Shown piece after piece: positions 1 to 8,938 of a stretch of DNA of 56,184 nucleotides; position 1 is the stretch's first letter, and every line of letters starts with the position of its first letter. Below the pieces are notes generated by a model. That model saw only the letters and a program-made list of their open reading frames with translations, ran no database searches and had not been told where the DNA came from. This DNA is from Bradyrhizobium sp. GTDB lineage: Bacteria > Pseudomonadota > Alphaproteobacteria > Rhizobiales > Xanthobacteraceae. A program made the position numbers and the translations under genes. The stretch lies in assembly GCA_028290305.1 (NCBI GenBank), contig JAQGKC010000193.1, positions 1 through 56,184 on the forward strand, in the 5' to 3' direction.

Positions 1-1
1 C

Positions 2-130
2 AACACGCGGGATAGGAACTTCACCCAGGCCAAGATGCAGCGGCGGCTGGCGCAGATCGACGAGAGCATTGCTCGCTACCTCTCGCAGCTCGACAGCGCC
101 GATCGTCAGGGGGAAGCGGTGCCGGAGCAC
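2..130 (+). pseudogene. transposase C-terminal-half remnant (IS1182-like), cut by window edge
   Basis: Frame 2 reads from the first bases through NFTQAKMQRRLAQIDESIAR and YLSQLDSADRQ. I recognise this as the internal region of IS1182-type DDE transposases, which continue with a long coiled-coil stretch. The resemblance stops near base 125, and after that the frame gives unrelated residues. Only a fragment is present: the upstream part lies outside the window and the 3' part is missing. The junction with the following ATPase gene lies at about 125-140. The family name is from memory of similar proteins and is less certain than the statement that this is transposase-derived. Confidence 0.6.
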
Positions 131-140
131 TCATGCTGGT

Positions 141-1850
141 ATGCGCACGCTGATCCACGACTCGCTCTCACCCTACTTCCAGCAATTTGGCGTCCGGCAG
201 CTCGACGATGTCGAAGAGGGAGGGCGATTAGGAAGTCGTTTAGAGGCAGGATTGAAAAGCGCACAACGTGGCGAAGTTCTCGTCCTATTCGGAGGAAAGG
301 GCTCAGGAAAATCGACGTTTATTAAGCGCTTGCTTCACCATAAGCCGCCTGCTTGGCTTAGCAAGCATTCGGTCATTGCTATTGTCGACTTGCTCACCAC
401 GCCGGAAGAACACTCTCTTATCGATGACTTTGTTTGGATGGGGATCATCAAGAGCCTCGACATGGACTCTTTGATGGAGGCAGACCGGGAAACACTACTT
501 GAACAGCTATTTCAGGACCGTTTTGAGGTAGCAAGAAAACAAACTCTTGCTGGACTTGATCCCGCCTCCGCAACCTACAACATACAGCTAGCCGACCTTA
601 TCAGTCAGTGGAAAGAGGATTACGTATACTGCGCGACGCGGCTTATGGACTACTGGAAAAAGCGTCGCAAAGGCATTGTTGTTGTCCTGGACAATACCGA
701 CCAATATTCTTCGCAAGGCCAAGATTTTTGTTTTCAAATTGCCCAAGACATATCCAAAAGGCTTCAGTGCATAACGCTTATCTCGATGAGAGAGGAGCGC
801 TTTCACAATTCAAAGATACATGGATTGCTTGATGCCTTCCAAAATTCGGGTTTCCACATTAGCTCTCCTAAACCCGCAGCGGTATTTGCCAAGCGCCTCC
901 AATACACGATCGACCTGCTAAAAAGTGAAAAAGGGCGTGCTGCGCTAATGGCAGATGTTGATGCCGAGACCGTGAAGGAAATTCGAATCTACCTCGACAT
1001 ATTGGCAAAAGATTTCGCGACCGAACGTTCTCCCCTTAACGCTTTTCTGTCGGCATGTGGCCACGGAGACATAAGGCTATCACTTGATCTCTTCCGGAGC
1101 TTCTTGCTCTCCGGATATACAAATGTAGAGGAAATGGTTGCAACCCGCGGCTGGGTGTTTCAGCTGCATCAAGTGATCAAACCAGTGATGATTCCAAAGC
1201 GATATTTCTACGATGAGACGCTCAGTGATATTCCGAATATCTTTCAAATCAGATACAATAGACACGGTTCGCACTTCACCGCGCTGCGAATTCTACGAAA
1301 ATTGGCGAAAGCGACGGAGGGGTCAACGCCAGCTTACATGAGCATGGCAGAGTTGTTGAGCTATTTTTCAGATACGTTCAACATGGCGGACGACTTCATT
1401 AAAACCGTGGACCTTCTTCTCAAGCATGGACTCGTCGAGTCGAATAACCGAGTGGACCATTATTCAGAGTCTGTCGATCAGGTAAAGATCACGAATTACG
1501 GGATGTATATGTTCAACATGCTGGGATTCGAGTTCACCTACTTGGATTTGATATGTACTGATTGCGGGATATTTGATCAGGAGGTGAGCAATTATTTGTC
1601 CGAGGCGGCGCGCATTGAATACGGACACTTTATCAAGCGCCAGAGTCTCAAGCGCGTCGAAATACGGCTGGAGAGAGTCGGTCGTTTCAATGATTACCTC
1701 CGTAGCGAGGAAGAGCGCGAGCGCGAAATGTACTCGCTGGGTATGCCCCAAGCTGAAATGTTCACTACGCGGTTGCTCGCTACGTTCGAGGCTGAAAAGG
1801 AGCGCATAAAGCGCAGCGCGGCGAAGAATTTGCGCGGGCGGCATCGCTAG
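141..1850 (+). CDS. P-loop ATPase, possibly N-terminally truncated
   Basis: This is an ATPase of about 569 residues. A Walker A motif GGKGSGKST lies at about residues 51-59 and a Walker B-like strand GIVVVLDNTDQ at about 178-188. A long helical C-terminal part ends in a basic, coiled-coil-like tail. I chose the ATG at 141; the same frame is open back to 69, but those residues derive from the transposase remnant. With the Walker A so close to the start and an IS scar directly upstream, the original protein may have been longer. Base composition is clearly lower in GC than the right half of the window. Large P-loop ATPases with unknown partners are common in defence islands, and the downstream neighbours fit that setting, but no specific function can be assigned. 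Confidence 0.75.
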   Translation: MRTLIHDSLSPYFQQFGVRQLDDVEEGGRLGSRLEAGLKSAQRGEVLVLFGGKGSGKSTFIKRLLHHKPPAWLSKHSVIAIVDLLTTPEEHSLIDDFVWMGIIKSLDMDSLMEADRETLLEQLFQDRFEVARKQTLAGLDPASATYNIQLADLISQWKEDYVYCATRLMDYWKKRRKGIVVVLDNTDQYSSQGQDFCFQIAQDISKRLQCITLISMREERFHNSKIHGLLDAFQNSGFHISSPKPAAVFAKRLQYTIDLLKSEKGRAALMADVDAETVKEIRIYLDILAKDFATERSPLNAFLSACGHGDIRLSLDLFRSFLLSGYTNVEEMVATRGWVFQLHQVIKPVMIPKRYFYDETLSDIPNIFQIRYNRHGSHFTALRILRKLAKATEGSTPAYMSMAELLSYFSDTFNMADDFIKTVDLLLKHGLVESNNRVDHYSESVDQVKITNYGMYMFNMLGFEFTYLDLICTDCGIFDQEVSNYLSEAARIEYGHFIKRQSLKRVEIRLERVGRFNDYLRSEEEREREMYSLGMPQAEMFTTRLLATFEAEKERIKRSAAKNLRGRHR

Positions 1851-2169
1851 CGAACCTAAACTTCGCTCAAAGCAAGATCCGTTTTAATAAATCACGCGCA
1901 CCGCCTGCCAACTGAACATTGAATTTCAACGCCGACGGTGGGCAACCCGGCAAAAGGGCCTGCGCAAAGATCTATGGGCTTGACGCGGAGCCCTCAACGC
2001 GGGCCGTGCGAACGCACCCTCCACTTTTCGCAGAAGATGTTGATAACCCGCCTGCGTCGATTGACCCCTCCGGCTCTCCCGCCCAGTTTACAACTAAAAA
2101 TTGCTGACTGCGCGTAGGGCGTATTTCCCGCGCCTAATTCCTTCGAGTGTTTGTTGCCAGGAGGTTTTT
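1851..2169. other. intergenic, no gene seen
   Basis: These 319 bases separate the ATPase from the DUF2235 gene. Short open frames exist, but none has coding character. The last dozen bases hold a strong Shine-Dalgarno (aggaggt) for the gene starting at 2170. Confidence 0.6.
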
Positions 2170-4833
2170 ATGCCCGGGAAACGTATTATTCTTCTTTCAG
2201 ATGGCACGGGCAATTCGGCCAGCAAGGTGTGGAAATCAAACGTTTGGCGCGTTTTTGAAAGCCTTGATCTCAGAGGCAGCGAGCAAGTTGCCTTCTACGA
2301 TGACGGCGTAGGTACGTCCTCCTTCAAGCCGCTCGCCATATCGGGTGGCGTCTTCGGATGGGGTCTGAAGCGCAACGTCTTGGATATCTACAAATTCCTG
2401 TGCCTGAATTACAACGAAGGCGATCAGATTTTTGCCTTTGGCTTCAGCCGCGGCTCCTTCACCATTCGCGTATTGATTGGGCTCGTCCTCAGCCAGAATC
2501 TCGTAACCGGCGCGACGGACGCTGAAGTGTATCGCAATGCGCAGATGGCCTATCGCGCCTACCGTCGCGAAAACTTTCACACCATTTTGCGAATAGAGTT
2601 TCTCTTCCGGTTGATACGTGACGTCGTTCTCTACATTTTTGGTGCGCGTTACGATAAAGACAAGAATACTGAGGTTAAGGAAATCGAATTCCTAGGATTG
2701 TGGGACACCGTCGCGGCCTACGGCCTTCCAATCGATGAGATGGCCAGGGGCGTTAGCCAATGGATTTGGCCGCTTGAGCTTCCAAACCGAAAATTTGATA
2801 CGCGCATTCAACGGGCGTGCCACGCGTTGTCGCTCGACGATGAGCGAACGACCTTCCATCCGGTTCTTTGGAATGAAAAAGACGTGCCATCGGAGGTCTT
2901 GACGCAAGTGTGGTTTGCCGGCGTTCATTCCAATGTCGGCGGCGGTTACCCGGACGATTCTCTGGCCTACATCCCTCTTTGCTGGATCATGACAGAGGCC
3001 GAGTCCCGCGGACTCGCATTTAAGACGAAGCCCAATAAGCCGGACGATCCTGATCCGGACATGATGGTGCACGCCCGATGGCGTCGCGACAAGGACGGTC
3101 GACTATACGATTCCCGTAACGGCCTAGGCGGGTACTATCGTTACGGACCACGCAAGATCGAAGATCTCAACCATATGAGATTTTCGCGCCGTGAACACGA
3201 TTTCGTCGACAACGAAACGACGATCATTCACGAGACGGCAATCCAACGAGCCGTTGGTGGCGCTCACCGATATGCGCCGATCGGCATTCCTCGCTCGTAT
3301 CAAGTGATGAGTGAAGCCGGTATCCGTCCGCAATCAGACTATGAGAAGGACGCAGAGCTAACCGAACGGTGCGAGGCGCAGAAGTTTATTTGGAATCAGG
3401 TTTGGCGCCGCCGCCTTATCTATTTCATCACTGTTTTTGCTTCGATCTATCTCGCGCTTTATCCGTTGGTCGTGACGACTGACAGTTCCGGCGAATTCCG
3501 GACGCGCCTTCATCTGGTGTCTACCGCGATACGAGCGTTGAACGCCTTTCTTCCCGGTGCGCTGTCGCTCTGGATCGAAGCGTACGCGCGTGATCCGAGC
3601 CATTTTGTTGTGCTCGGATGCCTCGTCGTGCTCCTGATCTGGCTTGGCATGAAGCTGGGCACGAAGATCGAGGAACGCATGGAGCGCATCTGGCGCCAGT
3701 ACGGCTCAGCCAGAATGTCGAACCTAGAGATCGTTCTCAGAGTTGTCGGAGGCGCTCTCACGCTTTACGCCATCCTTCATAGTTTCTTCCCTCACACTTG
3801 GCCGACACAGAAATTCCTGGATGACCAAGTGAATGGTTGGGTCAAGGCCATTCTCGCGAGCATGCTTGTCGCTCTATTCCTACCGCCCTCAGTCGTACTG
3901 CATCTTCGGTCCTGGTGGCTCTACCGAAAGAGCGTTCGAGGTCTCAAGCTCTACCTTTTGCCAACGTTCTTCGCGGCCAGCTTTATTGTGATCGCCTGTT
4001 TTCTGGCGAACCATTTGGTCTTCAGCGTTAGGGATTCGTTCGGCTACGTCTGCGAGGAAAGCGGCGTCAATGAGGGTATTGCGGCCTGTCTAACGGCGTC
4101 CATCGCGGCATGCGGTCCTCAAGACTCCGTTCCCACGTGCAGCAACGGGCGCGCGGTGTCTTGCGGCGAAGGAACGGCAGTCTGCGAAACCCGTGTTAAT
4201 CGCGATTGCGATCCCAATCACGCTGACTGTAAATTTCGAGTGCCTGTTTGCCATGTTGCGGTCTTCGCGGCGCCGGGTTTGGCCCCCGCTATGAAAGCGT
4301 CCGGATTTGCGATTTGTCCATCAGCCTGCGAAGTGCGCCCGAACGCGACTGACGCGGCGCTGAAGCATCCCGACAATGTTTTCAATATCTCGTCCGTTTG
4401 CAAACCAACCGGTATATTGGTCGAGCAAGGTCTGAAGTATCAGATTAAGATCAATGCTCCCGGTCCGACTAGCCCGTCGCCTTGGAAGAACGGCGATGTG
4501 GTCGTCAGCACGCGGGGAGCAGACCCATCTACGCTGACATTTGCCGACCGACTGCGGCAGGTTCTGTACTGGCCGCTTAAGCGGCAGCTCTTCGTCCAGC
4601 CATTCAAGGTAATCGCTCGTGTAGGATCCACAGGTAGCGATGAGACCGTGCTTGAACCGGACGATGACAAAAGGTCGAACAATCTCGACGTGGTCATTAC
4701 TCCGAAGAGGGACGGTGAGCTGTTTCTTTACGTGAACGACTCCATCTGGGCGCTTGACAGCCAAAAGAATGGGTCGAATTTCTACAAGGATAATTCTGGC
4801 CAGGCGACCGTCGAGGTTCGCCAGATAAATTGA
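2170..4833 (+). CDS. DUF2235 (Tle1-like alpha/beta hydrolase) membrane protein
   Basis: The 887-residue product begins after a textbook ribosome site. Its N-terminal 350 residues match the DUF2235 fold: an early RIILLSDGTGNS segment and a nucleophile elbow GFSRG with the serine at about residue 93. A later FAGVHSNVGGGYPD segment, around residues 255-270, typically carries the catalytic Asp/His. DUF2235 includes the Tle1 phospholipases of type VI secretion. Hydrophobic segments follow near 417-436, 478-497, 526-541, 558-576 and 596-617, then a cysteine-rich segment and a C-terminal region that may be extracytoplasmic. No type VI secretion genes are nearby. The small membrane protein 12 bases downstream probably shares the transcript. 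A membrane-anchored lipase-like effector in a defence setting is an inference. Confidence 0.8.
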   Translation: MPGKRIILLSDGTGNSASKVWKSNVWRVFESLDLRGSEQVAFYDDGVGTSSFKPLAISGGVFGWGLKRNVLDIYKFLCLNYNEGDQIFAFGFSRGSFTIRVLIGLVLSQNLVTGATDAEVYRNAQMAYRAYRRENFHTILRIEFLFRLIRDVVLYIFGARYDKDKNTEVKEIEFLGLWDTVAAYGLPIDEMARGVSQWIWPLELPNRKFDTRIQRACHALSLDDERTTFHPVLWNEKDVPSEVLTQVWFAGVHSNVGGGYPDDSLAYIPLCWIMTEAESRGLAFKTKPNKPDDPDPDMMVHARWRRDKDGRLYDSRNGLGGYYRYGPRKIEDLNHMRFSRREHDFVDNETTIIHETAIQRAVGGAHRYAPIGIPRSYQVMSEAGIRPQSDYEKDAELTERCEAQKFIWNQVWRRRLIYFITVFASIYLALYPLVVTTDSSGEFRTRLHLVSTAIRALNAFLPGALSLWIEAYARDPSHFVVLGCLVVLLIWLGMKLGTKIEERMERIWRQYGSARMSNLEIVLRVVGGALTLYAILHSFFPHTWPTQKFLDDQVNGWVKAILASMLVALFLPPSVVLHLRSWWLYRKSVRGLKLYLLPTFFAASFIVIACFLANHLVFSVRDSFGYVCEESGVNEGIAACLTASIAACGPQDSVPTCSNGRAVSCGEGTAVCETRVNRDCDPNHADCKFRVPVCHVAVFAAPGLAPAMKASGFAICPSACEVRPNATDAALKHPDNVFNISSVCKPTGILVEQGLKYQIKINAPGPTSPSPWKNGDVVVSTRGADPSTLTFADRLRQVLYWPLKRQLFVQPFKVIARVGSTGSDETVLEPDDDKRSNNLDVVITPKRDGELFLYVNDSIWALDSQKNGSNFYKDNSGQATVEVRQIN

Positions 4834-4845
4834 GACGGCGTTGTT

Positions 4846-5418
4846 GTGCGGTTGATTATTTTGCTCGCGATGCTGGCGATCGCGCTGCCTTTCATTATTT
4901 CGCAGACAGCATTGCCTTACGGGGTCGCTGTATCCTCGCGGTTCCTGGAAAGGCCAACGAACAGCGATAATCCTAAATACACAATTCCTGCCGAAGGCGA
5001 TAAATCCGTGGAACTGACGGACGACAGCCTTACCAATTGGATCCAAGTGAGAGACGGGCGACCGGCGCAAGGATACGCTATGCGCGTCATTCCACTCGAC
5101 TTGCTCTATCTGTTGTGTTTGGGCGCGTTTCTTGGGTTCGCGAGCACAACGCTTGCAAGCGTCATCCAGTGGCCGCCGAGTTTATCTGGTATTCCAATCT
5201 CGGCGTTCTGGCTTCCGCCAGCTCTTTATATCTTCTTCGATTTTACCGAGGATATATCGATCCTCGTGTTGCTCAATACGCCCTCGACCATCAAAAGAAT
5301 GTTCTGGATATTGACCGCATTCCGAACAGCAAAGCTCGCGGCTATCTTTGTGGGCTTTATTCAAGTGTTTGTTCTTTGCGCTCTCTCATTCGTTTGGCCG
5401 ACTGAGCGCAATTCCTGA
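4846..5418 (+). CDS. small multi-pass membrane protein
   Basis: The predicted protein has 190 residues and a GTG start 12 bases after the DUF2235 stop. A hydrophobic N-terminus (about residues 3-22) resembles a signal anchor. Further membrane segments lie near 77-99, 118-136 and 160-181. I do not recognise a family. Its position suggests it works with, or protects against, the upstream hydrolase-like protein, as an immunity or assembly partner would. That is context only. Confidence 0.6.
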   Translation: MRLIILLAMLAIALPFIISQTALPYGVAVSSRFLERPTNSDNPKYTIPAEGDKSVELTDDSLTNWIQVRDGRPAQGYAMRVIPLDLLYLLCLGAFLGFASTTLASVIQWPPSLSGIPISAFWLPPALYIFFDFTEDISILVLLNTPSTIKRMFWILTAFRTAKLAAIFVGFIQVFVLCALSFVWPTERNS

Positions 5419-5811
5419 TGGCAACGCGACGCGTCCGCCATCGTTGTGCGACATTCCGCTTCTTTCAGATAATTGGTGCTGAGCGACCGGGCGCGACTAG
5501 GGCGGTGGCCTACTTCTTCCATAACATCTGATCCACGTACTTTGTCCGCTCCTGTGATCCAAATAGAATCTGAGATTCAGACAGAGAACGACCACCTGCG
5601 CTTGGCGCCGAAAATGCAGCTTCGTACCAGACCAGACCGGACCAGTCCGAACGGCGTCCGGGGTCCTCGCAAGCATTTCACACTGTCCTGGCTCCGTTGA
5701 CGAAGAGTCCCATACCGGCGCGAGGTTGGGCTACTTCTTCGGTGCCGTCGCGGGGTAGCAAAAACCGGGTTGTGGCGAGGGGCAACTGCCGCCTAACGCA
5801 GCATTGCGCCG
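5419..5811. other. intergenic region upstream of the Zorya operon
   Basis: These 393 bases contain no convincing gene. The region holds the left copy of a 44-bp repeat (5497-5540) and presumably the Zorya promoter, though I could not pick out clear -35/-10 boxes. Confidence 0.5.
5497..5540 (+). repeat. left copy of 44-bp imperfect direct repeat
   Basis: It matches 19504-19547 at 36 of 44 positions in the same orientation, including an unbroken 13-base core ttccataacatct. The two copies bracket Zorya, the ASCH gene and the DUF262 pair. Confidence 0.55.
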
Positions 5812-8055
5812 ATGAAAAAATGCAGTCAAAAGGAGAGGCTGGAAAGTTCCCTGGGGGCCCTTCGAATGAGACTTTTTTCTTCGCGCATTCTGTGGAACGG
5901 CGTGATTCGTTTTGTCTTGTTCTGGGCTATCATTGCGGCCACGGTTTACGCAACTTCGCTGAAGTTTCCGATCCTCGACTTCCCCCTCATTCACGAGACG
6001 ATCGGCATAGCTTTCGCCACCGGACATCTTGAAGGTTTGAGTTCGCAGGATTTCGCCTTTGCGTTGGCCGCTATGATTGGGACGGTCGCTCTCGGATTGG
6101 CTGCCGCGTACTTTATTATGCATGTGGTGCTTATCAGTCTCGCAATCTTCGAGGCAAGCCAGCCAGTCACGAGAGCGAGAAGCTCAGCCTTATTCGCGGA
6201 AAACTTTGATGCGATTGACCAACGACTGTCAAAGCACCCACTCATTGGCCAAGCTTGGCGAGTATTTGACCAGACGACATTCCGCATACCCGGAGCACAA
6301 ATAATACAAACGACGGTGCGCCCCGGCAGCCTCCTCAATTTTGGCGCTGCGAGAGAACGATTGCCCGGATTGAAGATGATGGGGAGTGTACCTGGCTACT
6401 TCGTTGGTATCGGGCTGCTTCTCACTTTTATCGGACTCGTTCTGGCGCTTCAACAGGCATCGGCGGCCGTCAGCAGCAACGATGCTAACGGCATGCAAAT
6501 AGCCACTCGCCAGCTGCTGAAAGTTGCGACATTCAAGTTCACAACCTCCATCGCGGGCTTGGGATCGTCCATCGTGCTGTCGATTTTCTTTAGAGTTTAT
6601 ATCGTTTGGATCGAGGCCGCCTTTGATCGGCTCAACCACCAACTCGAGAAACGCGTGCGATTCGTCTCATCACAGTCAATCGCCTGGAATATGAATGAGT
6701 CCCTCAGCGCTCAGCTCACCGAATTGAAGCAGATAAACAGCGCTGACTTCTTTGCTCGGATGGGCGAAAAGATATCACCGCAAATACAATCCGCATTTAC
6801 TACCGCGATGGCTCCTGTCACAGCCAGTATCAACAATGCGATGGAGCGAATTTCCGAATCGAGCCAGAGCGGCGTCTCGGATCTCATGAAGGAGTTCAGC
6901 CAGACACTTCAGGTCGGAGCTGGCGACGAACTTCGTGAGCTGACCAAAACATTGCAAACCATGCAAGGCGCGCTCGTAGAGGCTCAGGGAGGGATCGGTC
7001 GGACGGGCGAAGACTTTGGGCGCCGGATGGCCGAAGCTGCCGAGAACCTCAATCGACTGGTCTCCGACGCTGGTGGCCGGATGGATGAGAGTTCCGAGCA
7101 AAGCCGGAACGCGCTCATGGATGTCGTCGGCGCGTTGCGTGAGACGTTTGAGCGAGCCAATCAGAAGGTGGATGAACAGCTCGGAGAGGCAGCCTCGGGC
7201 GCGTCCGGGAAGGTCGAAGAGGCCATGGCGCGCGTCATGACGAAGCTGGAAGGTCAGGTTGAGGGTTTCCGCGGTGGGCTCGAGACTTACCATCAGGACA
7301 TGTCGCGCCGATTGAGCGATACCAATGCAATAGTTGGCGTGGCCCAATCGGGCGCAGTAAATGCCGTCGCGGCGGCCTCAACTGAGGCTGCGAAAGCGTT
7401 GAAGGATGGCCTCGCGGCGGCGATGCAATCTATTCGAACCGAATTGGAAACCTTTGCGAGCACGATCCGCAGCGTCGAACTGGGAATGACTTCGCAGGTG
7501 ACAGCTTTGAGGGACGCCACCGATCAAACCAGGCTGGCTGCCGACGCTTTCGGCGCAACGGCACAGGACGTTCGCTCAGCATCGGCTCCGCTTTTGCAGT
7601 CGGGCGAGAGAATTGCCGGCGCCACCCAGAGCTTGACTACCGCCGTGTCCGGCGCGAGCGAGCGTATTTCCGTAAGCGTTGTCGATTCAAACGCGAGACT
7701 CGCTGAGTCTGTAACTCGGTCTGTCGCAAGCTTCGAGGTTGGACAGCGATCGGCGGCGGACTTCGCAGGGACGCTAGGGGCACATATTGGCCAGCTTTCC
7801 ACCGTCTGGACTGGTTATTCCGAGAAATTCGAGCGTGTCGACGAGGAGCTCGGAAAGGCAATCGGCGATCTGTCAGAGGCGGTTAGCACTCAAGGTCAGC
7901 AACTTGTCTCCTACGCATCCAAAGTGGACGAAAGTTTTGCAACGGCCATCTCGCGGCTAAACCCGTTCCTGGAGGAGTTGAAGAGCAATACCGAAGAGCT
8001 CGGGGAATCAGTTTCGGATTTGAAAGTCACGCTTCGGTTGCCGGCTCTGCAATGA
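5812..8055 (+). CDS. zorA: Zorya protein ZorA (MotA/TolQ/ExbB-like motor subunit)
   Basis: ZorA is the proton-channel stator of the Zorya anti-phage system. Its pentamer surrounds a ZorB dimer in the inner membrane and projects a long helical tail into the cytoplasm. Here membrane segments lie near residues 30-48, 82-113, 195-214 and 243-268. A tail of about 480 residues follows, rich in Ala, Glu, Gln and Ser, with few prolines, and predicted to be helical. The ATG at 5812 lacks a clear ribosome site. An in-frame ATG at 5866 follows ggggg and would give 729 residues, so the true start may be 5866. It is the first of four genes with tight spacing (zorB begins 11 bases on). Assignment rests on topology plus the zorB-zorC-zorD order. 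Confidence 0.9.
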   Translation: MKKCSQKERLESSLGALRMRLFSSRILWNGVIRFVLFWAIIAATVYATSLKFPILDFPLIHETIGIAFATGHLEGLSSQDFAFALAAMIGTVALGLAAAYFIMHVVLISLAIFEASQPVTRARSSALFAENFDAIDQRLSKHPLIGQAWRVFDQTTFRIPGAQIIQTTVRPGSLLNFGAARERLPGLKMMGSVPGYFVGIGLLLTFIGLVLALQQASAAVSSNDANGMQIATRQLLKVATFKFTTSIAGLGSSIVLSIFFRVYIVWIEAAFDRLNHQLEKRVRFVSSQSIAWNMNESLSAQLTELKQINSADFFARMGEKISPQIQSAFTTAMAPVTASINNAMERISESSQSGVSDLMKEFSQTLQVGAGDELRELTKTLQTMQGALVEAQGGIGRTGEDFGRRMAEAAENLNRLVSDAGGRMDESSEQSRNALMDVVGALRETFERANQKVDEQLGEAASGASGKVEEAMARVMTKLEGQVEGFRGGLETYHQDMSRRLSDTNAIVGVAQSGAVNAVAAASTEAAKALKDGLAAAMQSIRTELETFASTIRSVELGMTSQVTALRDATDQTRLAADAFGATAQDVRSASAPLLQSGERIAGATQSLTTAVSGASERISVSVVDSNARLAESVTRSVASFEVGQRSAADFAGTLGAHIGQLSTVWTGYSEKFERVDEELGKAIGDLSEAVSTQGQQLVSYASKVDESFATAISRLNPFLEELKSNTEELGESVSDLKVTLRLPALQ

Positions 8056-8065
8056 GGACTGAGCA

Positions 8066-8938
8066 ATGATTGCGGACGAGAACGCCTCAGAATCAGAAGA
8101 AGGCGAGAACTATTTCGTCTCGATGACCGATATGATGGTCGGCGTACTGTTTATTTTTATCATTATGCTCATGATCTTCGCTCTTGATTTCAGAACCAAG
8201 ACCGATGTGCAGGACAATGCCATCGATGTCGCGCGGGAAGTCGCGCGCAAGCTCGATGATCTGCAGAAGGATGTGAGGGCAGAAATTGCGTCGATGGACA
8301 GAAGCCAGGAAACGCGACGCAAACTTCTCACGACCCTGAAATCGGAGCTTAAAGCGGACGGCATGGACGTCCAGATCGACGAGGCGAACGGCGTTTTGCG
8401 GCTTACCGAAGACGCCGTTCGGTTCGATGCCAGCCAGTCCGTTCTCTTGGACCGAGCAAAATTCAATGTCGACAGGATCGCGCGCGTTCTTGAAAAGGTG
8501 ATCCCGAATTATGTGGCATGTCAGATTTCGGCGGGGCAGAACAAATGTCGCGCCGGGCTAGAGTCGAGCATTGAGACTGTCTTTATCGAAGGGCATACCG
8601 ATTCGACCGGCGCCAGGGGGGGCGACGATCGGTACAACTGGCAGCTCTCGGTGGAAAGATCAGTGAATACCTATCGCGAGATCGTCAACTTCGCGCCTAG
8701 CCTGCGTACCTTGCGTAACACGCGCAACGAGGAAATCATTTCTGTCTCGGGCTACGCGTCCACACGACCGATCGATCCCAGCGAAAACCATGAGGCATGG
8801 GCTAGGAATCGTCGAATCGACCTCCGCTTCGTCATGGAAGTCGATTCCAAGCAACGCCTCAAGCAGATCATCAACCTGACGGACTCCATGAAGGTTGAGA
8901 TCGACCGACTTGTGACCGCCAGCGGGGGCCGCAAGTGA
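8066..8938 (+). CDS. zorB: Zorya protein ZorB (MotB-like with OmpA domain)
   Basis: The predicted product has 290 residues. A short acidic N-terminus is followed by a single membrane helix opening with SMTDMMVGVLF. Asp22 in it sits where MotB and ZorB carry the proton-binding aspartate. A coiled linker follows, then an OmpA-like peptidoglycan-binding domain at about 165-265 with VFIEGHTDSTG and an ARNRRIDLRF ending. In the Zorya complex the ZorB dimer anchors the ZorA motor to the cell wall and couples proton flow to rotation. The start has an upstream gagga. The stop overlaps zorC (GTGA), indicating translational coupling. Confidence 0.93.
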   Translation: MIADENASESEEGENYFVSMTDMMVGVLFIFIIMLMIFALDFRTKTDVQDNAIDVAREVARKLDDLQKDVRAEIASMDRSQETRRKLLTTLKSELKADGMDVQIDEANGVLRLTEDAVRFDASQSVLLDRAKFNVDRIARVLEKVIPNYVACQISAGQNKCRAGLESSIETVFIEGHTDSTGARGGDDRYNWQLSVERSVNTYREIVNFAPSLRTLRNTRNEEIISVSGYASTRPIDPSENHEAWARNRRIDLRFVMEVDSKQRLKQIINLTDSMKVEIDRLVTASGGRK

